Assembly: GCF_004912275.1 (NCBI RefSeq) | Contig: NZ_STGY01000086.1 | Coordinates: forward strand, 1-64,000 | Direction: 5' to 3' | DNA length: 64,000 nucleotides | From: Glycomyces buryatensis | GTDB taxonomy: Bacteria > Actinomycetota > Actinomycetes > Mycobacteriales > Micromonosporaceae | In this document: positions 1 to 8,054 of the stretch, in pieces | Position numbering within the stretch: the stretch's first letter is position 1 | Layout: each line of letters begins with the position of its first letter | Translations under genes and position numbers: made by a program | Notes under the pieces: generated by a model | Seen by the model: only the letters and a program-made list of their open reading frames with translations | Database searches by the model: none | Told to the model about the DNA's origin: nothing

Positions 1-423
1 GCCCGGGGAGCCTCCCGGACCGAACCCGCCTGCACACCAGAGGGGGCACGGGAGGGAAGCGGCCAGGACACGGTCGGACCGGCCGGTGAGCACGCCTCGA
101 TGGCGGGGCTGCGCTCGACCGGACCGGCCGGTGAGCGGGACGCTCGTTGAACGGCACCGTGCCACCGGAACAGGGCCGGTCAGCGGAACGGACCGGTGAA
201 CGGGAGCCCCGTCAGCGGGATGCTCCTGGGCGGGCTTGACGCGCTCCCGGGCGAACCGGCGAGCGGGAGGCGCCCCGGTGGGCTTCACCGGGCCGGAACG
301 GACCGGCCCGGGCCGCGAAGCCCCTGAAGAGAGAGGGGCGAGCAGGTCCGAGCAGGTCCGAGCGGCACGAAGACCGAGGGCCGATGTGTGATGCCCGAAG
401 CGGGACACGGGAAGGGAGGCAAG
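1..423. repeat. GC-rich gene-free stretch with short degenerate repeats
   Basis: I see no convincing gene here. The unit GGACCGGCCGGTGAGC occurs exactly at 76-91 and 121-136, 45 nt apart, and a shortened relative GGACCGGTGAAC lies at 190-201. A 10-nt unit AGCAGGTCCG is duplicated in tandem at 341-360. Frames across the region are Pro/Arg or Gly/Trp rich and contradict one another. The function is unknown; it could be decayed tandem repeat or regulatory DNA upstream of an ORF at 424. Confidence 0.45.
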
Positions 424-903
424 ATGACCATGACAGCCATGCAGACCATGACAGACTCGAAGCCGACTGCGCCTCGCCCCTGCCCCCGCCGGCACACCCT
501 CACGCAAGGACCGGCGGCAGAGGCCACCGGCACCGGCCAGCGCCCCCACCACACCCCACACCGGCTCCGCCCGGCCCAATCCGGCCCGGCCCCGGCAGGC
601 CACCCCGACCGGCCTTCCCCGTCCCCCCGTCGCTGCGAGCCTGAACGGCAAGGGAAATGCCACCCGGCCTCGGCGGCGCACCAATGCCCAGCCCGCCACC
701 ACTCCATCGTTGACCGCCTGAACCGCAAGGGAAGCGCGGGCCGACGCCGCGACGCATCGGCGACAGACCGGCCACCTTGCCATCGCTGCGAGCTCGAACC
801 TGCACCGACGGCCAGCCCCACCCCGGCAGGCCACCCCGGCAGGGCACCCCGGCAGGACCCTGACCGGCCATTCCTACCCCCCGCTCGTTTCGGCCGCCGC
901 TAG
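424..903 (+). CDS. Possible low-complexity Pro/Arg/His-rich protein
   Basis: I do not recognise this frame and it may be spurious. For it: an AAGGGAGG Shine-Dalgarno lies 4 nt before the ATG at 424, and the N-terminus is an odd Met-Thr-rich run (MTMTAMQTMTDSKPT). Against it: the remaining 145 residues are Pro, Arg, His and Gly rich without domain structure, and overlapping frames on both strands are equally open. At the DNA level short motifs recur (TCGCTGCGAGC near 632 and 782; GGCAGGCCACCCC near 596 and 826), so the region may be repeat-derived. The stop overlaps that of the convergent MerR gene. Confidence 0.25.
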   Translation: MTMTAMQTMTDSKPTAPRPCPRRHTLTQGPAAEATGTGQRPHHTPHRLRPAQSGPAPAGHPDRPSPSPRRCEPERQGKCHPASAAHQCPARHHSIVDRLNRKGSAGRRRDASATDRPPCHRCELEPAPTASPTPAGHPGRAPRQDPDRPFLPPARFGRR

Positions 904-1904
904 CGTCCCCGCTTTTCGAGCATTCCCGCTAGGGCGGTGGCGGTGCGGGCCACGGTCCGGTCTTCGTCGTCGGCCAGTCCGTGGAGGACCTCCAGCGCGA
1001 TGTCTGTCGGCAGCTCGGCGACCGCCTGGACCAGTCGCATCCGCACCGCCGGTTCCCTAGCAGCGGCGTCGAGCTCATCGACCAGTGCGCTCCTGATCCG
1101 GTCGGCCCTTTCGGGATCGGCGGCCATCGCCCCCAGGACCTCGGACGCTTCGACGTCGTTCGCCCCCTCGACCACCATGCCGACGAGTCGCGGCACCGCT
1201 TCTGGCCTCCCGCGCGCTCCGAGCGCCAGGGTGGCGTGCCCGCGGACCGTCGCGTCCGTGTCCTCGAGCGCCCCCGCAAGGACCGCGGCCGCCTCGTCAC
1301 CGGGGATCTCGGCCAGCGCCAGTGCCGCGCTCCGCCGGACCTCGACGTTCTCCGATTCCAGGCCGGTTGCCAGGCTCGCCACAACGTCGTGGTCCGCCCT
1401 GGCGAGCGCCCACCGCAGGGCCCCGGCGACGTGCGGGTCGCTTTCGGCCAGGATCGCTTCGGTCAGCAGCTCGGCGTGGACCTCGGCCGCCGGCGCAAGC
1501 ACGGCCTGCTGTCGACGGGAGGCGCTCGGCGAGCCCAGACCGTGCAGGAGTTCGACGATGCGCAGGACGTCCTCCCAGCCGAACGGCTCCGACGCGTCGA
1601 CCGCGCGGAGCCGCTTGAGTAGTTCCCGCTCCCGGCTCAGGCGCACTTCGGCCTCCCGGATGAGGTCGCCGATGAGCGTGGCCGGTGCGAAACCCGGGTC
1701 TTCCAGCACGAGTCCGATCTGACGCAGCGACAGGCCCAGGGTCCGCAGGCTCTCCACGTGGAAGATCCGCCGGATGTCCTCGTCGGCGTATTCGCGGTAG
1801 CCGCTCACCGTACGGTCGGACGGCCGCACCAGTCCGAGGGCATCGTAATGCCTGAGCATCCTGGTGCTCACGCCCGAGCGGCGAGCGACCTCCCCGATCA
1901 GCAC
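900..1904 (-). CDS. MerR-family regulator with C-terminal HEAT repeats
   Basis: This 334-residue protein is a transcriptional regulator. Residues 1-70 form a MerR winged helix (starts LIGEVARRSGVSTRMLRHYD), residues about 75-110 look like the dimerisation helix, and residues about 130-330 are alanine- and leucine-rich HEAT/PBS-lyase-like repeats (for example LESENVEVRRSAALALAEIP). A HEAT array in place of the usual small effector-binding tail suggests it senses or binds a protein. The GTG start at 1902-1904 follows a GGAGGCG site inside the end of the preceding gene, 3 nt after that gene's stop, so the two form an operon. It probably controls the 19-bp-spacer promoter at 2594-2624. Family confident, ligand unknown. 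Confidence 0.85.
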   Translation of the reverse strand: MLIGEVARRSGVSTRMLRHYDALGLVRPSDRTVSGYREYADEDIRRIFHVESLRTLGLSLRQIGLVLEDPGFAPATLIGDLIREAEVRLSRERELLKRLRAVDASEPFGWEDVLRIVELLHGLGSPSASRRQQAVLAPAAEVHAELLTEAILAESDPHVAGALRWALARADHDVVASLATGLESENVEVRRSAALALAEIPGDEAAAVLAGALEDTDATVRGHATLALGARGRPEAVPRLVGMVVEGANDVEASEVLGAMAADPERADRIRSALVDELDAAAREPAVRMRLVQAVAELPTDIALEVLHGLADDEDRTVARTATALAGMLEKRGR

Positions 1905-1907
1905 GGT

Positions 1908-2573
1908 TCACGCCTCCCGTTCCCCGCCGAGCGCGAAGATCCGCTTCGCATCGGCAATGGCCAGCTCGAAACCGGCGTCCGGGTCTCGCAGCAGCCGCTC
2001 CGTGGCGCTCGCATGCGCGCGGACGCCCGGATCGTCACTCGCCATCGCCGTCCGCAGCACCGGCTCGATCACCGCTCCGAGCGCGACGAGGGCGCGACTG
2101 AGGCTGAGCTGGGTTTCCCGGTCGCCGCGACCGAGCGAGGCGGCCAGTTCCTCGGCCAATTCATGCTTCTGCCCGTCGGGCACGAGGACGGCGGCGGCCC
2201 GCCAGGCGCTCCGGGCGACCTCGTCGTCGGCATCGCGCAGCAGGGACCGCGTGATCGCGGGCCACACACTCGCGTCCCCGATCTTGGACAGTGTGTGCAG
2301 GGCCTGGCTCCGGGCCTGAGCGCGCTCCGAGCCCAGCTCCGCGCGCAGTCTCGGGACGGTGAGGTCCGACGGGAGCTGGGTCAGCGCCCACGTGAGCATG
2401 TCGCGCACGAAGAAGTCGGGCTCGATCGCACACCGCGCCACGAGGGTGTCGACCAGCGCGGGCTCGGGATGGGTGCCGGCAGCGAGAGCGGCCTTGAGCC
2501 GCGTCGAGGAGTCGCGGGCGGACAGGGCCGGGATCAGGTGCGGGTCCAGCGGATTCGCGTGCGCGGTATTCAT
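1908..2573 (-). CDS. HEAT-repeat domain protein
   Basis: This is a 221-residue, apparently cytosolic protein made almost wholly of HEAT-like helical repeats (residues about 12-200; for example SERAQARSQALHTLSKIGDA). I chose the ATG at 2571-2573 because GGAGG lies 8 nt upstream; a TTG/ATG pair at 2589-2594 would overlap the predicted -10 box. It is the first gene of a two-gene operon with the MerR-HEAT regulator, and its repeats resemble that regulator's C-terminus. A plausible reading is that the protein is the regulator's partner or target, but nothing in the sequence gives an enzymatic role. Confidence 0.75.
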   Translation of the reverse strand: MNTAHANPLDPHLIPALSARDSSTRLKAALAAGTHPEPALVDTLVARCAIEPDFFVRDMLTWALTQLPSDLTVPRLRAELGSERAQARSQALHTLSKIGDASVWPAITRSLLRDADDEVARSAWRAAAVLVPDGQKHELAEELAASLGRGDRETQLSLSRALVALGAVIEPVLRTAMASDDPGVRAHASATERLLRDPDAGFELAIADAKRIFALGGEREA

Positions 2574-2593
2574 GGGGACCACCTCCGCCATCA

Positions 2594-2624
2594 AGTAAAG
2601 ACCTTGTCACCGTGTCAATGTCAA
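2594..2624 (-). promoter_or_regulatory. MerR-type promoter with 19-bp spacer and dyad operator
   Basis: On the minus strand -35 TTGACA (2619-2624) and -10 TTTACT (2594-2599) are separated by exactly 19 bp. The near-perfect dyad TTGACACGGTGACAA (2604-2618) lies inside the spacer. The long spacer with an internal dyad is the signature of promoters activated by MerR-family regulators, and it sits directly before the HEAT/MerR operon, implying autoregulation. Confidence 0.8.
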
Positions 2625-2859
2625 ACTCGTGGGAGATAGCTCTCTGAGTCGTCGGCGCCGTGACCGGCTGGCGCGGCCTGGCCGCCCTGGCCGCGGACTC
2701 GGTTCGGGAGTACTGCCCGGCTACCGCGGGGTCTGGCGGGCGATGCACCTCGGCGGCAGGCTCCGCCGGGCCGACGCCGACACCGCCGGCGTCTGGCCCG
2801 GCTGGCTCGACAGGACCGAGGATGAGGAATCGCGCCCACCTACCTGAGCGGCGTTCCTG

Positions 2860-3348
2860 CTACTTGCCGTGCTCGCGGTCCCAGCGTTCCATCATCGCCG
2901 GGATCTCCTCGGCGAGCCACGAGAACAGCTCGTGCATCTCGCGGACCCGCTCGGTCTTCTCCGGAGGCAGGTCGCCGAACGAATCCAGGCCCTTGGCGAG
3001 GACGTCGGCGAATCCGGCGTACTGGCCGCTCTGGGCTTTGACCAGGTCGGCCATGGCGCCGGGTCGGACGGTGTAGTAGTCCTTGCGGTCACCGGGCTTG
3101 GAGCTCTTGGTGACCCAGCCGGCGGTGGTGAGGAACTTCAGCGCCGTGGAGATCGAACCCTTGGAGGCCTGAAGGACATCGGCGATCTGCCCGAAGGTCT
3201 GTTCGGGAGGGTCGCACACGAGAAGCCAGCCGATGGTGCGGCCGGTCATGCGAACCAGACCGAGACGCTCCATGGCGAGCGCGAATTCTTCGACGAAGGC
3301 GAGCTCCTCGGGAGTCGCGCTGATGTTCTCTTGCTCTGAGCTGGCCAT
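2860..3348 (-). CDS. GbsR/MarR-type transcriptional regulator
   Basis: This 162-residue winged-helix regulator has its helix-turn-helix at about residues 45-95 (QTFGQIADVLQASKGSISTA then the wing near KPGDRKDYYTV), the layout of the GbsR/MarR group often paired with drug or lipid exporters. The ATG at 3346-3348 follows an AAGGAAGGA site. It lies just downstream of, and in the same direction as, the ABC-2 exporter pair, separated by a strong terminator. The half-site GTTCAGTA at 3351-3358, immediately upstream of its start, equals one arm of the dyad in the exporter promoter, suggesting it represses both. DNA-binding family confident; target by inference. Confidence 0.8.
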   Translation of the reverse strand: MASSEQENISATPEELAFVEEFALAMERLGLVRMTGRTIGWLLVCDPPEQTFGQIADVLQASKGSISTALKFLTTAGWVTKSSKPGDRKDYYTVRPGAMADLVKAQSGQYAGFADVLAKGLDSFGDLPPEKTERVREMHELFSWLAEEIPAMMERWDREHGK

Positions 3349-3386
3349 CGGTTCAGTATTCCTTCCTTAGTGTCAAAACGAGCGAT

Positions 3387-3419
3387 GCGGGGTGGGCCCA
3401 GTAGCTGGGCCCACCCCGC
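3387..3419 (-). terminator. Intrinsic terminator of the ABC exporter operon
   Basis: Perfect 15-bp inverted repeat (3387-3401 and 3405-3419) with a 3-nt loop, followed on the minus strand by a CGTTTTG run. It lies 9 nt after the permease stop and separates the exporter from the regulator gene. Confidence 0.8.
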
Positions 3420-3428
3420 GGTGGGTGT

Positions 3429-4208
3429 TCATACAGCAAGGTCTCTGCGGTTGAACGTCGACAGTGACAGCGCCAGGGTCGCCATCGGGAGGATGACCAG
3501 GACCGCGATGAGTCCGAGGTTCCAACCGTTGGTCAGCGGCGAGTCGCCGGTCGCGTAGTAGAACGGCGACAGGTATCGCAGCCACTCGGTGTCAGGGTCC
3601 ATGCCACCGAGGTTGTTGGCGAAGTAGCCGGCGACGGCGATGATCGCGGAGATCCCGATCGCGGAGGCCCGGTGTCCGGTCAGGGCGCCGACCATCTGCG
3701 TGATGGCGCCGAAGGCCAAGGCCAGCAGGCCCGTCCCGACTACGGCGGCGAGGATATTGCCGGCCGGGAGGTCCATGTTCCCGGCCGAGGCCCCGGCCAA
3801 GATCGCCGCGCCGAAGACGCCGGTGACGATTGCGGTCTGGACGGTCAGGGCCGCGAAGCGCTGGGCGAGGACCTTGGTGCGGCTGACCGGTTGGGCCAGG
3901 ATCAGGTCGAGCGTGCCGCTCTCCTCCTGGGACGCGGTGCGGGCTCCGAAGGTGATCGCGAAGATCAGGAGTAGCAGCGGGCCCATCAGGGAGAACATCG
4001 TCGAGTCGAGGTAGCCGGCGGCAGTGTTGAAGTCGCCCATGCCCATCGCGTCGTAGATGCCGCCGCCTTCCATGTCGAGGGCGCCCTGCTCGGCGAAGGA
4101 CTCATAGGACGGGACGTACATCATCGGGACGGCGAACAGGGCGATCGACCAGCCGATGAGGCCGCGGCGCTGTTCCTTCAGGGTCTGGGTGAAGATCGAA
4201 CGGGTCAT
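3429..4208 (-). CDS. ABC-2 type exporter permease
   Basis: This 259-residue polytopic inner-membrane protein has about six hydrophobic segments, near residues 18-35, 70-90, 115-140, 150-175, 180-200 and 230-250. The stretch FGARTASQEESGTLDLILAQ after the second segment is typical of permeases that work with NosF/CcmA-like ATPases. It lies 52 nt behind the ATPase gene in the same operon, and AAGGAG precedes the ATG. Together they should form an ATP-driven exporter; the adjacent MarR-like regulator hints at a drug or toxic lipid, but the substrate cannot be read from the sequence. Confidence 0.85.
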   Translation of the reverse strand: MTRSIFTQTLKEQRRGLIGWSIALFAVPMMYVPSYESFAEQGALDMEGGGIYDAMGMGDFNTAAGYLDSTMFSLMGPLLLLIFAITFGARTASQEESGTLDLILAQPVSRTKVLAQRFAALTVQTAIVTGVFGAAILAGASAGNMDLPAGNILAAVVGTGLLALAFGAITQMVGALTGHRASAIGISAIIAVAGYFANNLGGMDPDTEWLRYLSPFYYATGDSPLTNGWNLGLIAVLVILPMATLALSLSTFNRRDLAV

Positions 4209-4260
4209 GGCGGTTGCTCCTTCTCAGTCTTTGCGGGGGTGGGGGCTTCGGTGTCGGGTC

Positions 4261-5148
4261 TCAGCGGCCGTAGAGGCTGAAGAAGATCGCTTCGAGGTCC
4301 GGTTCGGTCGACAGGACGCTCTGGATCCGGTGCTTGGCGGCGGCCTTGAACAGGTCGTCGACCTCGCCTTCGGTGGTGCACTTGAGGGTGCGGCCGTCGA
4401 CGTGGAGATCGCGCAGCCCGGGCAGCCCCGCGAACTCGGCCTCGTCGACCGGTTCGGCGAAGACCAGCTCGACCGACCGCGGCGAGCGTCGGCGCAGGTC
4501 CTCGACGTTCTCGGTGCCCAGGAGCTTCCCGGCGCGCATGATCACGGCCCGGTCGGCGGTGTCCTGGACCTCAGAGAGGATGTGCGAGGACATGAAGACG
4601 GTCTGTCCATTGTCGGCGGCCTCGCGGACCAGGCCGAGGAAGCGCTGCTGGAGCAGCGGGTCGAGTCCGGAGGTGGGCTCGTCGAGGACGAGCAGGTCGG
4701 GGCGGTGCATGAAGGCGGCGATGATGCCGACCTTCTGCTTGTTGCCCTTCGACATCTTGCCGACGTGCTTGGCCAGGTCGAGGTCGAGCAGCTCGGCCAG
4801 TTCTTCGATGCGGCGCTTCGCGACGGTGCCCCGCTGGTCGGCGAGGAAGCCCAGGAGTTCGCGGGCGGTGTTGCGGCCTTCGATCTCGAGTTCGCCGGGC
4901 AGGTATCCGATGCGCTCGCGCAGGGCGGCCCCGCCGGTGCGGGGGTCGGTGCCGAGGACCTCGATGCGGCCGGCGGTGGGGCGGATGAGGTCGAGCAGGA
5001 TGCGGATCGTGGTCGACTTGCCGGCGCCGTTGGGGCCGAGGAAGCCGAACACCTCGCCGGGCTGGACTTCGAGGTTGAGGTCCGTGAGGGCGACGTGCTT
5101 TCCGTAGTTCTTGCTGAGGCCTGCGACGCGGATGGCGGGGGCGGTCAT
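4261..5148 (-). CDS. ABC transporter ATP-binding protein
   Basis: This 295-residue ATPase has Walker A GPNGAGKST near residue 40, a signature region SKGNKQKVG near 132 and Walker B LLVLDEPTSGLDP near 155, followed by the switch His (MSSHIL). A C-terminal domain of about 80 residues is typical of drug/ABC-2 ATPases. The frame is open upstream to 5262, but the ATG at 5146-5148 has an AAAGGAGGG site and matches the usual N-terminus (MTAPAIRVAGLSKNYG). An upstream start would lie inside the promoter. First gene of the exporter operon. Confidence 0.9.
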   Translation of the reverse strand: MTAPAIRVAGLSKNYGKHVALTDLNLEVQPGEVFGFLGPNGAGKSTTIRILLDLIRPTAGRIEVLGTDPRTGGAALRERIGYLPGELEIEGRNTARELLGFLADQRGTVAKRRIEELAELLDLDLAKHVGKMSKGNKQKVGIIAAFMHRPDLLVLDEPTSGLDPLLQQRFLGLVREAADNGQTVFMSSHILSEVQDTADRAVIMRAGKLLGTENVEDLRRRSPRSVELVFAEPVDEAEFAGLPGLRDLHVDGRTLKCTTEGEVDDLFKAAAKHRIQSVLSTEPDLEAIFFSLYGR

Positions 5149-5198
5149 CTCGACCCTCCTTTGGTCTGTAGTTACGGGATGTTCCGCAATTGCGATTT

Positions 5199-5231
5199 GT
5201 TCAGTAAACACTGAACTTATGGAACAGTCAA
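5199..5231 (-). promoter_or_regulatory. Promoter with overlapping dyad operator for the ABC exporter
   Basis: -35 TTGACT (5226-5231) and -10 TTTACT (5203-5208) are 17 bp apart. The perfect dyad GTTCAGTAAACACTGAAC (5199-5216) covers the -10 box, so a bound repressor would block RNA polymerase. One arm plus A (GTTCAGTA) recurs at 3351-3358 before the regulator gene. Confidence 0.8.
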
Positions 5232-5369
5232 CGCCCCGACCAAGAAAAATGACCGCCATCACAGTCGGAAATCGAGAAATGAGCCTGACCTGGGGTTCCG
5301 TGACCGACTTCGGGTCGCGGACCCGGCCACCGAACCTTCAGCCGCCCGGGACCGGCCGCCCGAGAACCG

Positions 5370-8054
5370 TCAGGTGCCTTCCTGGCGGCGGACTATTTCG
5401 TCCGGGCCTTTCGGAGCTATCCCGAGCTGATCGCCGATCAAGGCCAGGTTCTGGATGGTGGCGAGGCCGCACTGGGCCGCGTCGTTGGTGTACAGCGAGC
5501 GCGTCTCATCCACAGGGGACAGTACTTCCGGCGGCAGGATCCGCACCGCGCGGAAGGCGTCGCCCATGAATTCGCCGCCCTTGAAGTACGCCTCCCACGC
5601 CCGCTCGGCCAGTGCGTCGTCGCCCGTCCGGTCCGAGGCATAGGCCGCGAGCCTCGAATGCGCCTGCTCCAAGTGGATGCCCGAGGGTGCCACTCCCAGT
5701 TCCGCCCGCTGCTCGTCGGGCGACGCGAGGTAGAGCCGGCAGTACTGGAGCCAAGCCTCCCGGAACCCTGGGGCCTCGATCTGGCCGGAGTCGATCAGGC
5801 TCACCAGCTCGCTGCACACCTCTACCAGTCCGAACACGGCGGACAGGTGGGAGACGTTCACGCGGTCGCGCGCGGTGTCGAACCTGCCCGCGTCCAGGTC
5901 GTACAGCGCCTCCCCGGTGAAGAACCCGTGTGGCAGTGCGCCGATGTCGCTCATGGTGCCGATGAGTCGGTCTCGGGAGCGTTCGTTCCCGGTGATCTCC
6001 CAGTCGGCCAGCCAGGTCGCCGCGAGCGCGCTCCAGTCGGTGCCGAGTCCGACGGCCAGGGCGTGGCGCTCCGGCTGGTACGTGGCGGCGTCTTGTCGCA
6101 CCTTGCGGGTGGGGTCGATCGAAAGGAAGGTGGTGTCGGAGTCCCGCAGCTCCAGCATGAGGTCGCGCGTGTGCTCGTCTCCGGTGAGGAAATAGTGGCA
6201 CCGCCGGTACGCGGGCGTGGAGATGCGCAGTTGCTTTGCGCTGCAACCCCAGTGCTGGACATTGTGCCGAGTGCCGAGCCCCTGCCACGGCCCGGAATGG
6301 TAGACGTCCACATCCCCGGTATGGCGGGTCATGCGTTCGGCGAGGCGGAAGACGTCCGCGCGGCCGGTGCGCAGGAACGAGGTCCACAGCCACAGATCCG
6401 GCGACAGCTCGGAGTTGTCCCACGCGTACCCGCCGACGTCGTAGCGCCAGGTGTGCCGGTCGGCGTCGTAGGCGTGCATGACGTCGCCGAAGTTCCAGAA
6501 CCCGTACCAGGAGCGCTGATCGACCTGCCCGATGTAGTAGTCGAGCATGAAGTCGAGCCGGTCTTCGAGCGCGGCGCGGCGCGGATCGGCGCGGTCGGGA
6601 AGATCCCAGTCGCCCATCACGCCGGCCGCGTGCAGCGCCTGTGGCGTGGGCACAAGCTGGGGACGAACGGCCGTGGCGCCGGCGATGCGTGCCAGCTCGT
6701 CTACCGGAGGCGTTGCGGCGAAAGGAGTCACGGTCAGTTCGTGGGTGCGGCCGATGCCGTGTGCCGTGCCGAAGCCGGGCTCGTAGTCCTCGTAGGTGAT
6801 CTCGAGGGCGTCGAGCTGGTCGGCGTAATTCTCCTGACCGAGTCCGTCGTGGTAGAACCGCAGGTCCATCGGGGCGGCGTCCGGCGACCACAGCCAGGTG
6901 GTCAGCGTCGCCGCGTCCGAGTCGGCATCGCGCACATCGAGGCCGGTTGGGTGGGATTGCCAGAATCCGGTCAGTCCGACGGCCAGCCCGCCGGACGTGT
7001 CGCCGACGTAGGCGAGTCCGTCCGCGCGCGTACCCTGCGCGACGTCGATCCAGGGCCGATCGGCGGCCGTTCGCTTGTGGATGGTGTAACCGTTGGCGGT
7101 GAGCTGACGCAGCGAGTAGTCGCCCCAGCAGGGGATCCAGCGCGCGAGATCCGCTACGGACCCCGCCCAGTTCGGCGGGGGAGGAGTGGCCCGCCCTTCG
7201 ATCTGCGCGGCGCGCACCTCGGCCCCCGGGTCGCGGCGCAGCCCGGTCAGCCCGCGCACGGCCTCCCGCAGGAACCCGCCATCGGCGCCCGCCAGGCGAA
7301 CGTGCCGGTCGTGTGGGTCCGCCCGCAGCGGCACGGTGAACCGCAGGCCGAGCGACGACAGGAAGTCCCGCTCGGGGTCGCCGTCCCAGACGAAGGAGTG
7401 GATCAGCCTGAAGGTCGGCGCTCCGGCGGCGAACACCAGCCGCACCGTGAACGGCAGCCATTCGCGGCCGTCGCCCGCCTCGTCGCGGTGGATCCCGTCG
7501 ACCCGGAGGACGGCGCGCAGCGGCCCGTCCTGCTCCACGACGCAGCCGGTGACGTGCCCGACGGCGCAGGCCCGGCCGCGCACGTCGGGTTCCGGATGGT
7601 CCTGCCGACTGGAGACCAGCCGACCCGAGACCGCGACCTCCGCGCCACCGACACGCATGGACCGGACAATGTCGTGCCCATTGTCGGGCACGCCTACCCG
7701 GCACGCGCCGGTGTCGACTTCGAAGCCGTCCTCGAGCGCGGTCACGGTGACCCGGTCCGCCGAATCCTCGGCGCCTCCGCGGTCGCGAACCACGACCCGG
7801 TAGCCGTCCGCGGGCTCGCGGCCCGCGCCGAGCGCAATGCCAGCCCACTTCACGCTGCCGTCGGGCCAGGTGGCCAGCGGCCAGGTTTGGGCGGGCACCG
7901 GTGTCCCCGCAGAATCGACGACCGCCAGTTTCGCCGTATCGGCGACGGCGCCGCAGGCCAGCGGGACGCCGCAGCTGACACCGCCAACCGAGAGGTCGGG
8001 CCGGGCGTCTTCGAGCCAGCGCAGGGGAACATCGACAGTGGCGGCGGTCTTCAT
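5370..8054 (-). CDS. Exo-rhamnogalacturonan lyase-family protein (PcRGLX/YetA-like)
   Basis: This 894-residue protein matches by overall sequence pattern the YetA/PcRGLX family, whose fungal founder (PL26) cleaves rhamnogalacturonan-I from the chain end. An N-terminal beta-rich region (about 1-300) precedes an alpha/alpha-barrel-like C-terminal half rich in Trp, His and Tyr (for example WYGFWNFGDVMHAYD, YAWDNSELSPDLWLW). There is no signal peptide, so it should act on imported oligosaccharides in the cytoplasm. Its ATG overlaps the stop of the DUF1961 gene (ATGA). It is the last gene of the operon and sits with permeases and acetylesterase as yetA does in Bacillus. No endo-lyase is seen nearby. 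Confidence 0.85.
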   Translation of the reverse strand: MKTAATVDVPLRWLEDARPDLSVGGVSCGVPLACGAVADTAKLAVVDSAGTPVPAQTWPLATWPDGSVKWAGIALGAGREPADGYRVVVRDRGGAEDSADRVTVTALEDGFEVDTGACRVGVPDNGHDIVRSMRVGGAEVAVSGRLVSSRQDHPEPDVRGRACAVGHVTGCVVEQDGPLRAVLRVDGIHRDEAGDGREWLPFTVRLVFAAGAPTFRLIHSFVWDGDPERDFLSSLGLRFTVPLRADPHDRHVRLAGADGGFLREAVRGLTGLRRDPGAEVRAAQIEGRATPPPPNWAGSVADLARWIPCWGDYSLRQLTANGYTIHKRTAADRPWIDVAQGTRADGLAYVGDTSGGLAVGLTGFWQSHPTGLDVRDADSDAATLTTWLWSPDAAPMDLRFYHDGLGQENYADQLDALEITYEDYEPGFGTAHGIGRTHELTVTPFAATPPVDELARIAGATAVRPQLVPTPQALHAAGVMGDWDLPDRADPRRAALEDRLDFMLDYYIGQVDQRSWYGFWNFGDVMHAYDADRHTWRYDVGGYAWDNSELSPDLWLWTSFLRTGRADVFRLAERMTRHTGDVDVYHSGPWQGLGTRHNVQHWGCSAKQLRISTPAYRRCHYFLTGDEHTRDLMLELRDSDTTFLSIDPTRKVRQDAATYQPERHALAVGLGTDWSALAATWLADWEITGNERSRDRLIGTMSDIGALPHGFFTGEALYDLDAGRFDTARDRVNVSHLSAVFGLVEVCSELVSLIDSGQIEAPGFREAWLQYCRLYLASPDEQRAELGVAPSGIHLEQAHSRLAAYASDRTGDDALAERAWEAYFKGGEFMGDAFRAVRILPPEVLSPVDETRSLYTNDAAQCGLATIQNLALIGDQLGIAPKGPDEIVRRQEGT

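Noticed and set aside
2629-2847. Open frames between the MerR-type promoter and the GbsR gene
   Set aside because: Short, Arg/Gly-rich and lacking any family pattern or ribosome site; frames on both strands are equally open.
3371-3376. TTGACA-like box before the GbsR/MarR gene
   Set aside because: It overlaps the T-run of the exporter terminator and leaves no room for a -10 box before the start codon.
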